Assembly: GCF_038150125.1 (NCBI RefSeq)
Contig: NZ_JBBVMF010000018.1
Coordinates: 46,153 to 110,152 of the forward strand
Length of the DNA stretch: 64,000 bases
DNA from: SW132 sp038150125
GTDB taxonomy: Bacteria; Bacteroidota; Rhodothermia; Balneolales; Balneolaceae
Reading direction: 5' to 3'
A model generated the notes under the pieces. The model saw nothing but the letters and a program-made list of their open reading frames with translations. It was not told where the DNA came from and searched no databases. This document shows, in pieces, positions 7,750 to 16,877 of the stretch. Position 1 is the first letter of the stretch; each line of letters starts with the position of its first letter. The position numbers were made by a program, and so were the translations under genes.

Positions 7750-7935
7750 TCATAGCCAATTTTCTATATCACTACTCGCCTCTTCTTCTGACATAACATC
7801 GCCATTTTCAATATCCCTACCCGCTTTCTGAAGGGCCTTTTTCTCCATTACAGTTAATGGATGCGGTTTCCTTGTCTGCATTTGGGTTTTATCAATGAGT
7901 TGATAAATATCCCGGATTGTTTTTTTCTCACTCAT
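7750..7935 (-). CDS. Small hypothetical protein, possibly antitoxin-like
   Basis: A 61-residue hydrophilic protein (starting MSEKKTIRDIYQLIDKTQ) ending in GDVMSEEEASSDIENWL. The tail resembles the end of many small RelB/addiction-module antitoxins (SHEEV...KWL), but no toxin gene follows and there is no clear DNA-binding domain. It stands alone between a repeat-bearing stretch and the M20 amidohydrolase. It is judged real from codon usage like its neighbours and the charged, helix-prone composition; the function is unknown. Confidence 0.5.
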   Translation of the reverse strand: MSEKKTIRDIYQLIDKTQMQTRKPHPLTVMEKKALQKAGRDIENGDVMSEEEASSDIENWL

Positions 7936-8072
7936 GGTACTTCATTTGATCAGATACTACTTAAGTTCAATAAGATCCGTTTTTGTAATCTAATTTTATA
8001 AAATATGATTTACCAATTAAGACCGTAAAACTGAAATCACATCATCACTAAACACTTAAAAATAAAAACTCA

Positions 8073-9263
8073 TCACTCCCCCATAACCAGCCCCGCCATC
8101 AACGCCGAACCCGTGAGCATGCATTTCTCATCAACATTATAGCGTGGATGGTGCCAGCTCCATTTGGAGTCGGCCTCTTCGCTTCCGCTGCCAAGAAAAA
8201 AGAAAGCACCGGGAAATTCCTGCTGATAGAACGCAAAATCTTCGCCCGCCATAATCGGTTTTTTGAGCTCGATCACGCCATCACTCCCCAAGACAGACCT
8301 TGCCGCCGACATCAGTTTTTGAGTCAGCTCTTCATCGTTAATTACGGCAGGGTAGCCTTCATTGAACGCAAACTCATATCCGCCGCCGGCCGGTTCAGTA
8401 ATACCTTTAAGTATTTGCTCCATGCGGTCCCGTACCAGATAGGCGTTCTTTTCCGAAAATGTTCGAACCGTACCAATCATCTCCGCTTTCGCCGGAATCA
8501 CGTTGTATGTCGTTCCACCGCGAACCCGCCCTATCGTCACCACGGCTGGCTCTGTCGGGTCAATCGACCGACTTACGATGGTTTGGAACTGTGAAATCAC
8601 CTGCCCCATCAGTACGATAGGATCAACCGTCAGATGTGGCGTTGCCGCGTGTCCGCCCACACCCTTTATCGTGATCTCAAACTCATCAGGTCGCGCCATC
8701 AGCGGTCCGGATTTTACGGCAATCTGACCCGGAGCATAATCCGGATTGGTATGTAGCCCATAAATAGACTGCACGCCCTTTTCCTGCAAAAAACCAGACT
8801 CGGTGAGCAGGCGTCCGCCGCCTGGCAGCGTCTCTTCGGCCGGCTGAAAAATCAGGAGTATCTTGCCTTCAATCTCATCCTGCATTTCGCTCAGGATCTG
8901 GGCCGTTCCCAACAGATTTGCCGTGTGGGCATCATGGCCGCAACAGTGCGCGGCACCCTCTCGTTCTGATACAAATTCAGCCTTAGCTTCTCCCTCTTCT
9001 TCCATGGAGAGTGCATCAATATCAGCACGAAGCGCAATGACTCGATCTGACTTTTTTCCGCCTTCAATTATGCCAACACATCCGGTGTCGAGCGGACGAT
9101 ACGTGTCTATACCAAGTTTTTTCAGCTCGTGCAGGATATAGTCGGTAGTGTCGTGCTCCTTAAAACTGATCTCAGGATTCTTATGCAGATACCGGCGGGT
9201 CTGCACCATATAGTCAAAATGGAATTCTGCTTTTTGTTGAATGGTGCGGGTCAAATCTGCCAT
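8073..9263 (-). CDS. M20 family amidohydrolase (aminoacylase-like)
   Basis: A 396-residue metallohydrolase of the M20D group (hippurate/IAA-amino acid hydrolase, N-acyl-amino acid deacetylase). Metal-site motifs visible in order are ALRADIDAL, HCCGHDAHTANLLG, FQPAEETLPGG and GLHTNPDYAPGQIA, with the dimerisation lid (GVGGHAATPHLTVDPI) between, and a C-terminal MAGEDFAFY that supplies the last metal ligand. It probably cleaves N-acyl amino acids in the cytosol. There is no signal peptide. It stands divergent from the alcohol dehydrogenase at 9335, sharing a 71-bp intergenic region. Confidence 0.9.
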   Translation of the reverse strand: MADLTRTIQQKAEFHFDYMVQTRRYLHKNPEISFKEHDTTDYILHELKKLGIDTYRPLDTGCVGIIEGGKKSDRVIALRADIDALSMEEEGEAKAEFVSEREGAAHCCGHDAHTANLLGTAQILSEMQDEIEGKILLIFQPAEETLPGGGRLLTESGFLQEKGVQSIYGLHTNPDYAPGQIAVKSGPLMARPDEFEITIKGVGGHAATPHLTVDPIVLMGQVISQFQTIVSRSIDPTEPAVVTIGRVRGGTTYNVIPAKAEMIGTVRTFSEKNAYLVRDRMEQILKGITEPAGGGYEFAFNEGYPAVINDEELTQKLMSAARSVLGSDGVIELKKPIMAGEDFAFYQQEFPGAFFFLGSGSEEADSKWSWHHPRYNVDEKCMLTGSALMAGLVMGE

Positions 9264-9334
9264 AAAAGAACGAGTGTTTGAAATGATCTGTTGGTATTAA
9301 TGAAACAAATAAATTAAACCAAATATAGCCATTT

Positions 9335-10558
9335 ATGAATCCTTTTGAACTGCATATTCCAACGAGAATTTTTTACGGTAAAGAGAAAGCAGGTGATTAC
9401 TTTGAACAGCTTAGCTCGTACGGCAGTAAAGCAATGATAGTAATCGGCGGCGGAAGCGTTAAAAAAATGGGATATCTTCAGGAGATTCAGCAGCATTTAG
9501 ATGATAACGGTATCAACCATATTCTTTTTGAGGGAATTGAAGCAAATCCTCACGCACAAACCATTAACAAGGCAGCCGAAACCGGCAAGAATGAAAACGT
9601 AGATTTTATGATAGCTCTTGGCGGCGGCTCGGTGATGGATGCATCCAAAGCAATTGCAGCCCTCATTCATGATGATCTTGACGACATCTGGCCCTACACC
9701 GTGGGCGGGCCGAAGTATCGCCAAATGACAGGAGCTCTGCCCGTCTGTGCGATTCCCACCACAGCCGCAACCGCATCTGAAGTAACAGCCCACGCGGTGA
9801 TCTCCAATCCTGAGGTGAAAGGCAAATCCCCTGTCAGCTATCCGTTTATGAAACCAGCCGCATCATGGCTGAATCCGGCTTACCACACCTCGCTGCCGAA
9901 GACCACTACCCGGGATGGTGCATCAGACATTTTGAGCCATGTTTTTGAAAATTATCTCCTCGGCGGAAACGATTCCGATCTGGCCGACCGCTACAGCGAG
10001 GGCGTAATGGAAACCGTTTTAGACACGCTGCCAAAACTGGAGCTTGATCCCGAAAATGAACATCTGCGCGGCCAGATGCTTTGGGCATCCACCATGGCTT
10101 TGAATGGTATGCAGATTGCCGGGCGCAATTCAGCCCCGTTTACGCTGCATAATTTGGAACATGCATTGAGTGGAGAAAATCATGAACTTGCCCATGGGCG
10201 AGGCCTTGCGATTCTCTATCCTGCTTACTTCAGATGGTTACATAAGCACGAGCGAGCAATCGACCGGATGGCGCTGCTTGCGAAACGTCTGTTTGGTATT
10301 TCGGATGGGGATCAAAAGGAGAATGCGATGTCGTTCATCACGCACTTCGAAGGGTGGCTAAAGCAGAATCATCTGTATGAAAGATTATCTGATCAGGGAA
10401 TCTCTTCAGATGTATTTGGAGATGTGGCCGATTACGCCATTAAAACTTACGGCGGCGGAAAAGACGAACTTGCGGCAGCCGGCCCTTTGACCCGCGATAA
10501 TATTATCGAAATCTTTGAGATGACTGAGCAGCAGACGCCTGAAGCCGAAATGGCATAA
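9335..10558 (+). CDS. Iron-containing alcohol dehydrogenase (YqhD/BDH-like)
   Basis: A 407-residue group III alcohol dehydrogenase, reducing aldehydes or ketones with NAD(P)H. The coenzyme-binding region has GGGS repeats (VIGGGSVKKMG; IALGGGSVMDASKAIA), then IPTTAATASE. Metal ligands are seen in GASDILSHVFE (Asp, His), LHNLEHALSG (His) and HELAHGRGLAI (His). The overall plan matches YqhD and clostridial butanol dehydrogenases of about 387-410 residues, which detoxify short aldehydes. The N-terminus NPFELHIPTRIFYG confirms the start. No linked pathway genes were seen. Confidence 0.9.
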   Translation: MNPFELHIPTRIFYGKEKAGDYFEQLSSYGSKAMIVIGGGSVKKMGYLQEIQQHLDDNGINHILFEGIEANPHAQTINKAAETGKNENVDFMIALGGGSVMDASKAIAALIHDDLDDIWPYTVGGPKYRQMTGALPVCAIPTTAATASEVTAHAVISNPEVKGKSPVSYPFMKPAASWLNPAYHTSLPKTTTRDGASDILSHVFENYLLGGNDSDLADRYSEGVMETVLDTLPKLELDPENEHLRGQMLWASTMALNGMQIAGRNSAPFTLHNLEHALSGENHELAHGRGLAILYPAYFRWLHKHERAIDRMALLAKRLFGISDGDQKENAMSFITHFEGWLKQNHLYERLSDQGISSDVFGDVADYAIKTYGGGKDELAAAGPLTRDNIIEIFEMTEQQTPEAEMA

Positions 10559-10621
10559 CATCTCTATCATCTGTAATTATCGAAGCAGCGGTGGGCCCAA
10601 TCAAATCTGCTGCACCGCTGT

Positions 10622-10921
10622 TCAATTATACCGTTTCTTTTTTGAATCGCGCATTCTCATTCTGTCGCCTGGTTGAAGCTTCCTGATAAACTTAATAGCT
10701 TTGTAGAACCGCTCATTGCTGAGTAATCCCTCAATGGAATTTAGATTAAGTTTTGGGTCACGAAGCATCGTATTGCTGAAAAGTCCGTGAATAGTTCTGT
10801 GGCATTCCCTGCAGATCTCTATCGTTTCATCACTCTCCCGCCGGGTTTCTATATGATGCCGCTGCATCAACCGATCCGGGCATTCCCGCTTGCATAGCGG
10901 ACATTGGGTTACTTCACTCAT
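10622..10921 (-). CDS. HNH-endonuclease-like zinc protein
   Basis: About 99 residues from the ATG at 10921 (MSEVTQCPLCKRECP); an in-frame ATG at 10981 would add 20 residues with no recognisable role. The sequence holds two zinc knuckles, CPLC and CREC, flanking MQRHHIETRR, followed by HRTIHGLF, the His-Asn-His-type ββα-metal arrangement. Small solo HNH proteins may be nucleases, but the catalytic pattern here (RHH ... CHRTIH) is also used by structural zinc domains. It lies in an otherwise empty stretch and has no partner. Confidence 0.7.
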   Translation of the reverse strand: MSEVTQCPLCKRECPDRLMQRHHIETRRESDETIEICRECHRTIHGLFSNTMLRDPKLNLNSIEGLLSNERFYKAIKFIRKLQPGDRMRMRDSKKKRYN

Positions 10922-11117
10922 TTCTCGTCTTAAATGGATTCCATATAAATTGTAAATCGAAGCTCCTGCTTCGATTATCATGACACTTGCAATTGATCAA
11001 CAGTAAGATAAATCTTTGATATTAATCGATAACCTAAGATTTATAAATTGGCATCCATTGATTTCCGCAGCTGAGGCTGTCCAAAAGGGTGTTCAATAAA
11101 GAACTTTAAATCAAACA

Positions 11118-11192
11118 GTCATACCGGACCCCCGATCCGGTATCTCCAGTCTTTGTCAACGATTGGAGATCCCTCATCAAGTACGGGATGAC
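11118..11192. repeat. Palindromic intergenic repeat between HNH gene and argJ
   Basis: A 75-nt element with GTCATACC at the left end and GGGATGAC at the right end; inside, CCGGA-CCCCCGA-TCCGG (11124-11140) forms one hairpin and ATCTCCAGTC (about 11142-11151) is complementary to GATTGGAGAT (11161-11170) apart from one G-T pair. It lies 19 bp past the argJ stop and may serve as transcript end. The shape is like the GTCAT-ccgga...GGGATGAC repeats scattered through many bacterial genomes. Confidence 0.6.
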
Positions 11193-11211
11193 ACCCTTTT
11201 CGGAGAGCCTT

Positions 11212-12417
11212 CTACGTTGTATATTCTGCATTAATACGCACGTACTCATACGAAAGATCTGAGCCCCAGCCAATTGCTTCTGCATCTCCTTCATTCAGTA
11301 CAAGTGTGACCGTAATGGTGGAAGTCTTCATCTCTTTTTTAACCTCTTCGCGGCTGTGATCGGTGGGCTGACCTTTGTCCAGAATTTGAACGGCCCGGCC
11401 CGAACCAAAGTATAGATCTACTTTATCAGGATCGAATTGCACACCTGCACGTCCAGCCGCCGCAAAAATCCGTCCCCAGTTTGGATCGGTGCCAAAAATT
11501 GCTGTTTTCACCAGGTTCGAGTCTGAAATGGTCCGCACAATCTGCCGCGCTCCCTCCTCGGTTTTGGCTCCCTCAACCCGGTATTCAACCAGCTTGGTAG
11601 ATCCCTCACCGTCTGATACAATCATCATCGCCAGGTGCTTGCACAGCTTAATCAGGTGTTCCAGGAACTTGTGATACCCTTCATCTTTCGTGGTGATCTC
11701 CTCATTTTCCGCCATGCCATTACACATAATCGACACCATATCGTTCGTAGATGTATCGCCATCGACGGTAATCATATTAAATGTCTTGTTCACCGCTTCC
11801 CGAAGCGCCTCATCCAGCAGCTCACGGCTGATGGCAATATCTGACACTATAAACCCAAGCATCGTCGCCATGTTGGGGTGGATCATTCCGGATCCTTTGG
11901 CAATGCCGGCCATATTTATCTTTATTCCATCAATCTCAAACGAATCGAATCCCTCCTTTGCAAACGTATCGGTGGTGAGAATAGCGTTGGCGGCCAGAGA
12001 TCCAGCCACCTGCCGGTCCGATAGTTTCGCCGCGCTTTCTTTAATTCCTTTCAACACTTTCTCGGTGGGAAACGGCTCACCAATCAACCCGGTAGATGCA
12101 ACCAATACATGTTCAACAGGAATGCCAAGCTCCTTTGCGGTAGTTTCGGCCATCGCCACGGCTCCTTCCCACCCTTTTTTACCGGTGCAGGCGTTGGCGT
12201 TGCCTGAGTTGATTACAATCGCCTGGATCACGCCATCTTTAATGTGCTTCCTGCTCAACTTGATCGGCTCGGCACACACCAGGTTTTGAGTGAACACAGC
12301 GGCCGCAGTTGCGGGCCTGTCTGAGACGATCAGGGCCAGGTCGCGCCGTTTCGATTTGATCCCCATATGGGCTCCCCACGCTTTGATACCACGAACATCA
12401 GTTAAATTTTGAAGCAT
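11212..12417 (-). CDS. argJ: Bifunctional ornithine acetyltransferase / N-acetylglutamate synthase
   Basis: Arginine biosynthesis: moves the acetyl group from N-acetylornithine to glutamate, and may also acetylate glutamate from acetyl-CoA. 401 residues. The self-cleavage and nucleophile site is KGSGMIHPNMATMLGF, where cleavage occurs before Thr. Other family marks are GNANACTGKKG, VASTGLIGEP and GTDPNWGRI. ArgJ recycles the acetyl group, so no separate ArgE is required. Last gene of argB-argC-argJ; the argC-argJ gap is 46 bp. The other arginine genes (argD, argF, argG, argH) are outside the window. Confidence 0.96.
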   Translation of the reverse strand: MLQNLTDVRGIKAWGAHMGIKSKRRDLALIVSDRPATAAAVFTQNLVCAEPIKLSRKHIKDGVIQAIVINSGNANACTGKKGWEGAVAMAETTAKELGIPVEHVLVASTGLIGEPFPTEKVLKGIKESAAKLSDRQVAGSLAANAILTTDTFAKEGFDSFEIDGIKINMAGIAKGSGMIHPNMATMLGFIVSDIAISRELLDEALREAVNKTFNMITVDGDTSTNDMVSIMCNGMAENEEITTKDEGYHKFLEHLIKLCKHLAMMIVSDGEGSTKLVEYRVEGAKTEEGARQIVRTISDSNLVKTAIFGTDPNWGRIFAAAGRAGVQFDPDKVDLYFGSGRAVQILDKGQPTDHSREEVKKEMKTSTITVTLVLNEGDAEAIGWGSDLSYEYVRINAEYTT

Positions 12418-12463
12418 AGTCTTATAATATAGTAGAGGTTATTATGAATTTGGGAGATGGTTT

Positions 12464-13543
12464 TTATGGATTGAGCGGCGGATATTTCAGGCCTGTGTTT
12501 TCAAGAAGCCCAAACATCAGGTTCATATTCTGAATTGCCTGACCGGCCGCTCCTTTCACCAAATTATCGATGGCTGAAATAGTAATGACCCGGTTTGTGC
12601 GCTCATCATACGTTGCATACAGATCACAAAAATTTGATCCCCTTACATTTTTGACGCTCGGCGGCTGGTCCACCACCCGAACGAAATGCTCCTTCTCATA
12701 ATAGTTGAGATAGGCATCCCTAACAAGATCTTCATTGAGAGCTTTACGCGGGGTTGAATAAGTTGTAGTTAAAATTCCGCGATCGATTGGCAACAGGTGC
12801 GGCGTAAACTGCACTGTCAGCTGGTCGTATGATACGGTTCCAAGAATTGTTTCAATCTCTGGCGTATGACGGTGACTCTTCAATCCGTATGCAAAGAAAT
12901 TGCCAAATTGGTTGGGAAAATGAGTAAACGTTTTGGGCGAGGCTCCCGCTCCCGTCACACCCGACTTAGAATCTACAATAATAGAGTCAACGTCCACCAT
13001 TTGTTGCTGAATCAGTGGCAGGAGTGCCAATATTGTTGATGTGGGATAGCAACCGGGATTAGCAACAAGATTCGCATTACGAATGGCGTCACGATTCAGT
13101 TCGGGCAATCCATACACCGACTGGTCAAGGTAGCTGGGGCAGACATGCTCTTTTTCGTACCACTTTTCGTAAAGCGACGCAGAATTCAACCTGAAATCAC
13201 CTGACAAATCTACGATTCTGAACCCATCGAGGCCATGCTCCTTCACAAAATCCATTGAGACGCGATGCGGCAACGCCAAAAACACAAGGTCGAGCTCATG
13301 ATTTTTGATGGTATCAATCTTTTGAAGCTCTATGTCAGCGATCCCATCCAGTGACGGATGAAGCTCGGAAATCTTTTTCCCCGCTTTAGACTCCGATGTA
13401 ATCACTTCGAGATGAACATCCGGATGCAGAATCAAAAGCCGCAGGAGTTCTACACCAGTGTAGCCGGTCGCTCCTATGACGCCAACTTTAAATTTTGACT
13501 TTTTCCTGCGTTCGATGTCTTTTTTTGTACTTCCTTGTGTCAT
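12464..13543 (-). CDS. argC: N-acetyl-gamma-glutamyl-phosphate reductase
   Basis: Third step of arginine synthesis: NADPH-dependent reduction of N-acetylglutamyl phosphate to the semialdehyde. At 359 residues it has the usual length with a basic N-terminal lead of about 17 residues (TKKDIERRKKSKF) before the nucleotide fold VGVIGATGYTGVELLRLL. The catalytic Cys is in NPGCYPTSTI. A shorter start is possible, as the lead is unusual for ArgC. Only 4 bp separate it from argB, giving a tight operon. Confidence 0.95.
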   Translation of the reverse strand: MTQGSTKKDIERRKKSKFKVGVIGATGYTGVELLRLLILHPDVHLEVITSESKAGKKISELHPSLDGIADIELQKIDTIKNHELDLVFLALPHRVSMDFVKEHGLDGFRIVDLSGDFRLNSASLYEKWYEKEHVCPSYLDQSVYGLPELNRDAIRNANLVANPGCYPTSTILALLPLIQQQMVDVDSIIVDSKSGVTGAGASPKTFTHFPNQFGNFFAYGLKSHRHTPEIETILGTVSYDQLTVQFTPHLLPIDRGILTTTYSTPRKALNEDLVRDAYLNYYEKEHFVRVVDQPPSVKNVRGSNFCDLYATYDERTNRVITISAIDNLVKGAAGQAIQNMNLMFGLLENTGLKYPPLNP

Positions 13544-13547
13544 GCGT

Positions 13548-14426
13548 TCAGTTTATGAGAGTTCCTACATTTTGGTTTGTCAGCAGCTGACTGAGTATGG
13601 AATTTTCGGTCGATCCGCTGATAATATGCGCGGCCGGCACGCCTTTTTCAAGCGCAATCAGGCACGCTTCTACTTTTGGAATCATCCCGCCTTGTATCAC
13701 AGAACCGAAAAGCGCTTTGGCTTCATCAGCCGTAATCGATTCTATTTTGCTTTCCGGTGTCGACGGATCTTCCATCAAACCATCCACATTTGTAATTGCA
13801 ACAAACGCAGCTGCATTAAGGGCACCTGCCATGTGTCCGGCAAACATATCAGCATTAATGTTATAATCTTCACCATCTGCGCCTGTTGATACGGGGGAAA
13901 TCACGGGCAGGTATCCATTGTCGATAAGCAGATTTGGCAAATCGGGGTTAATCATGTCTACATCTCCCACAAAACCGAGGTCAACTTCTTCAGTGCCTGT
14001 TTCCGTCCTGGCCTGATGCATCCGTTTCAAGGCGCGAACCATCCCTGCATCTTTTCCGGAAAGGCCTACTGCATCTGCTTCCAGCTTATTTAATTCGCTT
14101 ACCAGCATACCGTTTACTTTCCCCGACAATGCCTGCTCCACAACCTCCATTGAATCTTTCAGCGTGATGCGATGTCCATCAACAAATTCTGAAGTAATAC
14201 CCGAGGTTTCGAACAGCGATTTGATGAACGGGCCGCCGCCGTGTACAACTACAGGAAAAACACCCGCTGCCTTTAACGCAGCTACCTGGCTCAAAACCCG
14301 GCTCTGAGCCTGTTTATCTGTCATCGCGTTGCCACCATATTTAATGACAACAACTTTTCCTTTAAACTGATCTAGATGATTGTCCGCCTGCAGTAGCTGC
14401 AGAAGTTTTGTTTTTGATGCTGACAC
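13548..14426 (-). CDS. argB: Acetylglutamate kinase
   Basis: Second step of the acetylated arginine pathway: ATP-dependent phosphorylation of N-acetylglutamate. 292 residues of the amino-acid-kinase fold: VVVIKYGGNAM (phosphate-binding Lys), VVVHGGGP with the substrate loop, LGFVGDVDMINP, and NINADMFAGHMAGAL near the ATP site. First gene of argB-argC-argJ. Feedback-sensitive ArgBs carry an N-terminal helix that forms hexamers; here about 24 residues precede the kinase core (SASKTKLLQLLQADN), so arginine inhibition is possible but not shown. Confidence 0.95.
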   Translation of the reverse strand: MSASKTKLLQLLQADNHLDQFKGKVVVIKYGGNAMTDKQAQSRVLSQVAALKAAGVFPVVVHGGGPFIKSLFETSGITSEFVDGHRITLKDSMEVVEQALSGKVNGMLVSELNKLEADAVGLSGKDAGMVRALKRMHQARTETGTEEVDLGFVGDVDMINPDLPNLLIDNGYLPVISPVSTGADGEDYNINADMFAGHMAGALNAAAFVAITNVDGLMEDPSTPESKIESITADEAKALFGSVIQGGMIPKVEACLIALEKGVPAAHIISGSTENSILSQLLTNQNVGTLIN

Positions 14427-14587
14427 GTAATCTGAGTTATTAATATTTATAAGTTAATTTAAAATAAGAGATTGCCAGACCATTCGTTAGTGATGATTTG
14501 CAGGATTTGGTTCCATTCGTCGATGGCTGTATTTTCCGTTTCGAAACCTGACGACAACGTCTCATCGCAAAAGTTTTAATTTGTTCT

Positions 14588-16003
14588 ATGTTACAGACCC
14601 TCTTGATTGGTGAACAGAATTCCATTCGCGACATCCTTGTTGAAACGCTGAATAAGCGTAAACACATGGTAACTGTCATGGATAGCACCGAGGAGATCCC
14701 CGGGGACATAGACTTTTCCGAGTTCTCACTCATCTTCCTCTCTTCAATTTCGGATGAAACACTTTCGTTTTGCCGCGAATTGAGGCTGCAGCCAGTCGGC
14801 AAACAAATAGCAGTGGTAACGGTTGTAGACCCAGATAAACCACATCAACTCGATAACGTCATTGATGCTGGGGCTGATCAATGCATCATTGAATCCATTT
14901 ATGATGAAAAGCGGCTGCATGTTAGGCTGGCGTTTGCCGAAAAAATGGCCCAAGAAAAAGTTCAGCAACAAATAACCGAGCAGCAACTTCGTGAAAGTGA
15001 AGCCCGTGCCCGTAGTATTCTTGAAACTACAGTTGACGCCATCATCACAATTGATACCCGCGGAACGATTAAAACCTTTAACAAAACAGCCGAAAAGCTT
15101 TTTGGATATTCCTCGAAAGAGGTAATTGGAGAAAATGTAAAAGTGCTGATGCCCGAACCCTATAAAGCTGAGCATGATGATTATATGGATCACTACCTTA
15201 AAACCGGTGAGCGAAAAATTATTGGCATCGGCCGAGAAGTAACAGGTCGCCGGAAAGACGGGTCCACATTCCCCATGTACCTTGCCGTGAGCGAAGTTAA
15301 ACTTCCAAACCAGCATATATTCACCGGCATTGTTCGCGATATTTCGGAGCAGCGTCGGCTCGAACAGGAGGTGCTTCGGATCAGTGAGCACGAACGCCAG
15401 AGAATTGGGCAGGATCTGCATGATGGTCTGGGACAGATGCTGACGGGCATAGGACTCATCACGAAGAACCTCTCGCAACAGCTCAGGAATCAGGATAACC
15501 ACCTGGCAGAAGAAGCCGATGAGATTAACTCTCTCATTAAAGAAGCAGATGAACACGCCCGTACACTGGCTCGCGGACTTGTTCCTGTTGAGTTTGAGGA
15601 AAAGGGCCTTGAAGCAGCGCTGGAACGCCTCAAACAGAATGCCGAAAAGCTTTTCGATATCCAATTTTCGCTCGAAGTGCTGGGCAAACTCGATTTTGAT
15701 GATGCCACACAGGCTATCCACCTCTATAGAATAGCACAGGAGGGTGTCAGCAATGCTGTGAAACATGGTGCGGCGACGAAGGTGTCAGTGCACCTGGCAT
15801 CTACAGAAAAACACATCCGTCTTCGTGTTGTTGATAACGGAACTGGATTTTCAAAAAACTGGGATGCTGAAGGAGGACTTGGCGTTCGCATCATGCAATT
15901 CCGGGCCCGTTTGATTGGAGGAAATCTTGAAATTAGTGATGTTCCCGAAAAAGGAGCTATTATCACCTGTACAATTCCTGTAATAAATCACAAATCTAAA
16001 TAA
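14588..16003 (+). CDS. FixL-like PAS sensor histidine kinase (candidate heme sensor)
   Basis: A 471-residue soluble kinase. Residues 1-118 look like a degenerate receiver domain: the usual phospho-Asp strand end reads LIFLSSIS, so it is probably not phosphorylated. A PAS domain (about 135-255) follows. It closely tracks FixL: LMPEPYKAEHDDYMDHYL...KIIGIGREVTGRRKDGSTFPMYLA. His196 matches the FixL heme ligand and Arg216, 20 residues on, matches the O2-gating Arg; the FixL distal Ile and Leu are kept. The HisKA_3 box ERQRIGQDLHDGLGQ has phospho-His278, then a HATPase (NAVKHG, VVDNGTGF, GGLGVRIMQFRA). It lies 3 bp before a LuxR-type regulator. Heme binding is inference. Confidence 0.88.
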   Translation: MLQTLLIGEQNSIRDILVETLNKRKHMVTVMDSTEEIPGDIDFSEFSLIFLSSISDETLSFCRELRLQPVGKQIAVVTVVDPDKPHQLDNVIDAGADQCIIESIYDEKRLHVRLAFAEKMAQEKVQQQITEQQLRESEARARSILETTVDAIITIDTRGTIKTFNKTAEKLFGYSSKEVIGENVKVLMPEPYKAEHDDYMDHYLKTGERKIIGIGREVTGRRKDGSTFPMYLAVSEVKLPNQHIFTGIVRDISEQRRLEQEVLRISEHERQRIGQDLHDGLGQMLTGIGLITKNLSQQLRNQDNHLAEEADEINSLIKEADEHARTLARGLVPVEFEEKGLEAALERLKQNAEKLFDIQFSLEVLGKLDFDDATQAIHLYRIAQEGVSNAVKHGAATKVSVHLASTEKHIRLRVVDNGTGFSKNWDAEGGLGVRIMQFRARLIGGNLEISDVPEKGAIITCTIPVINHKSK

Positions 16004-16006
16004 ACT

Positions 16007-16660
16007 ATGCCTGCAAAAAAGAAAATCTTTATTGTTGACGACCATCCGCTGATGAGGAAAGGAATGGCCATGACACTGGATAACAGTGTAGAGTTTACCG
16101 TTTGCGGCCAGTCGGAGTCAGCTGAAGAAGCACTCAGTGAAATCCCATCTATTAAGCCAGATGCCTGTGTTGTAGATATTTCACTTCCCGGGATGAACGG
16201 TATTGAGCTGGTCAAAAATTTACTGGCCCAAATGCCTGATTTAAAGATCCTTGTGGTATCTCGCCACGACGAGGAGTTGTATGCTGAGCGAGCTATACGG
16301 GCAGGTGCTAAAGGCTATGTAATGAAGCTGGAAGCAGGAGATGTGCTTGTGAGTGCAGTTCGCCAGGTGATGAACGGTGGGATTTATTTAAGTGATAAAA
16401 TAGGATCGCAGCTTATTATGAAAATCGCATCCGGTCAGTCGGCCGGGGATAATCCGCTTGAAATTTTGAGTGACAGGGAGCTGGAAGTTTTCGAACTGAC
16501 CGGAAAGGGAGAGTCTACCAAAGAGATTGCCCAGCGCCTTCACGTTTCCGTAAAAACGATTGACACCTATAGAGCCCGCATCAAAGAGAAGATGCATTTA
16601 AAAACGGCCAATGAGCTTATGAGGCGGGCAGTTCAGTGGGTTGAGGGCGAAACTATCTAA
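16007..16660 (+). CDS. NarL/FixJ-family response regulator
   Basis: A 217-residue LuxR-type regulator. The receiver has acidic pocket VDDHP, phospho-Asp57 in VVDISLPGMNG, and Lys in the end loop (VMKLEAG). The C-terminal HTH is LSDRELEVFELTGKGESTKEIAQRLHV...VKTIDTYRARIKEKM. It follows the FixL-like kinase by 3 bp and is its obvious partner. The next gene, the porin at 16878, has two overlapping dyads in its leader with GTAG/CTAC half-sites (16727-16757), a good candidate target. Confidence 0.95.
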   Translation: MPAKKKIFIVDDHPLMRKGMAMTLDNSVEFTVCGQSESAEEALSEIPSIKPDACVVDISLPGMNGIELVKNLLAQMPDLKILVVSRHDEELYAERAIRAGAKGYVMKLEAGDVLVSAVRQVMNGGIYLSDKIGSQLIMKIASGQSAGDNPLEILSDRELEVFELTGKGESTKEIAQRLHVSVKTIDTYRARIKEKMHLKTANELMRRAVQWVEGETI

Positions 16661-16726
16661 AATAAATAGGTTCACAGGCTCACTTCCACCGCCTTTTTTT
16701 GCATTTTCACCCTGCCTTTCATCCCG

Positions 16727-16757
16727 TTGTAGTACATTTCCCTACAATGGCGTAGGG
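16727..16757. promoter_or_regulatory. Overlapping dyads with GTAG/CTAC half-sites before porin gene
   Basis: TTGTAG (16727-16732) and CTACAA (16742-16747) form one dyad; CCCTAC (16740-16745) and GTAGGG (16752-16757) form another, sharing the middle CTAC. They lie about 120 bp before the porin start and about 67 bp after the response regulator stop. LuxR/FixJ-class regulators often use GTAG/CTAC-like half-sites. Binding by the adjacent regulator is inference. Confidence 0.45.
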
Positions 16758-16877
16758 TTACCCCCGAGTCAATGTTCAGGTTTTCACGTTCACAGCATCG
16801 ATGTAATTAATTTGATCTTATTCATGCACAAAGCAAACAACGCGTGCACGAATTTTTTCAACCTAACACATACAGAC

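Noticed and set aside
14744..15766. 340-codon minus-strand frame opposite the FixL-like kinase
   Set aside because: Antisense shadow of a gene with strong kinase and PAS motifs; its composition is of reversed codons.
16641..16877. N-terminal extension of the porin frame
   Set aside because: The preceding region overlaps the regulator gene end and the dyads, and the signal peptide begins at 16878.
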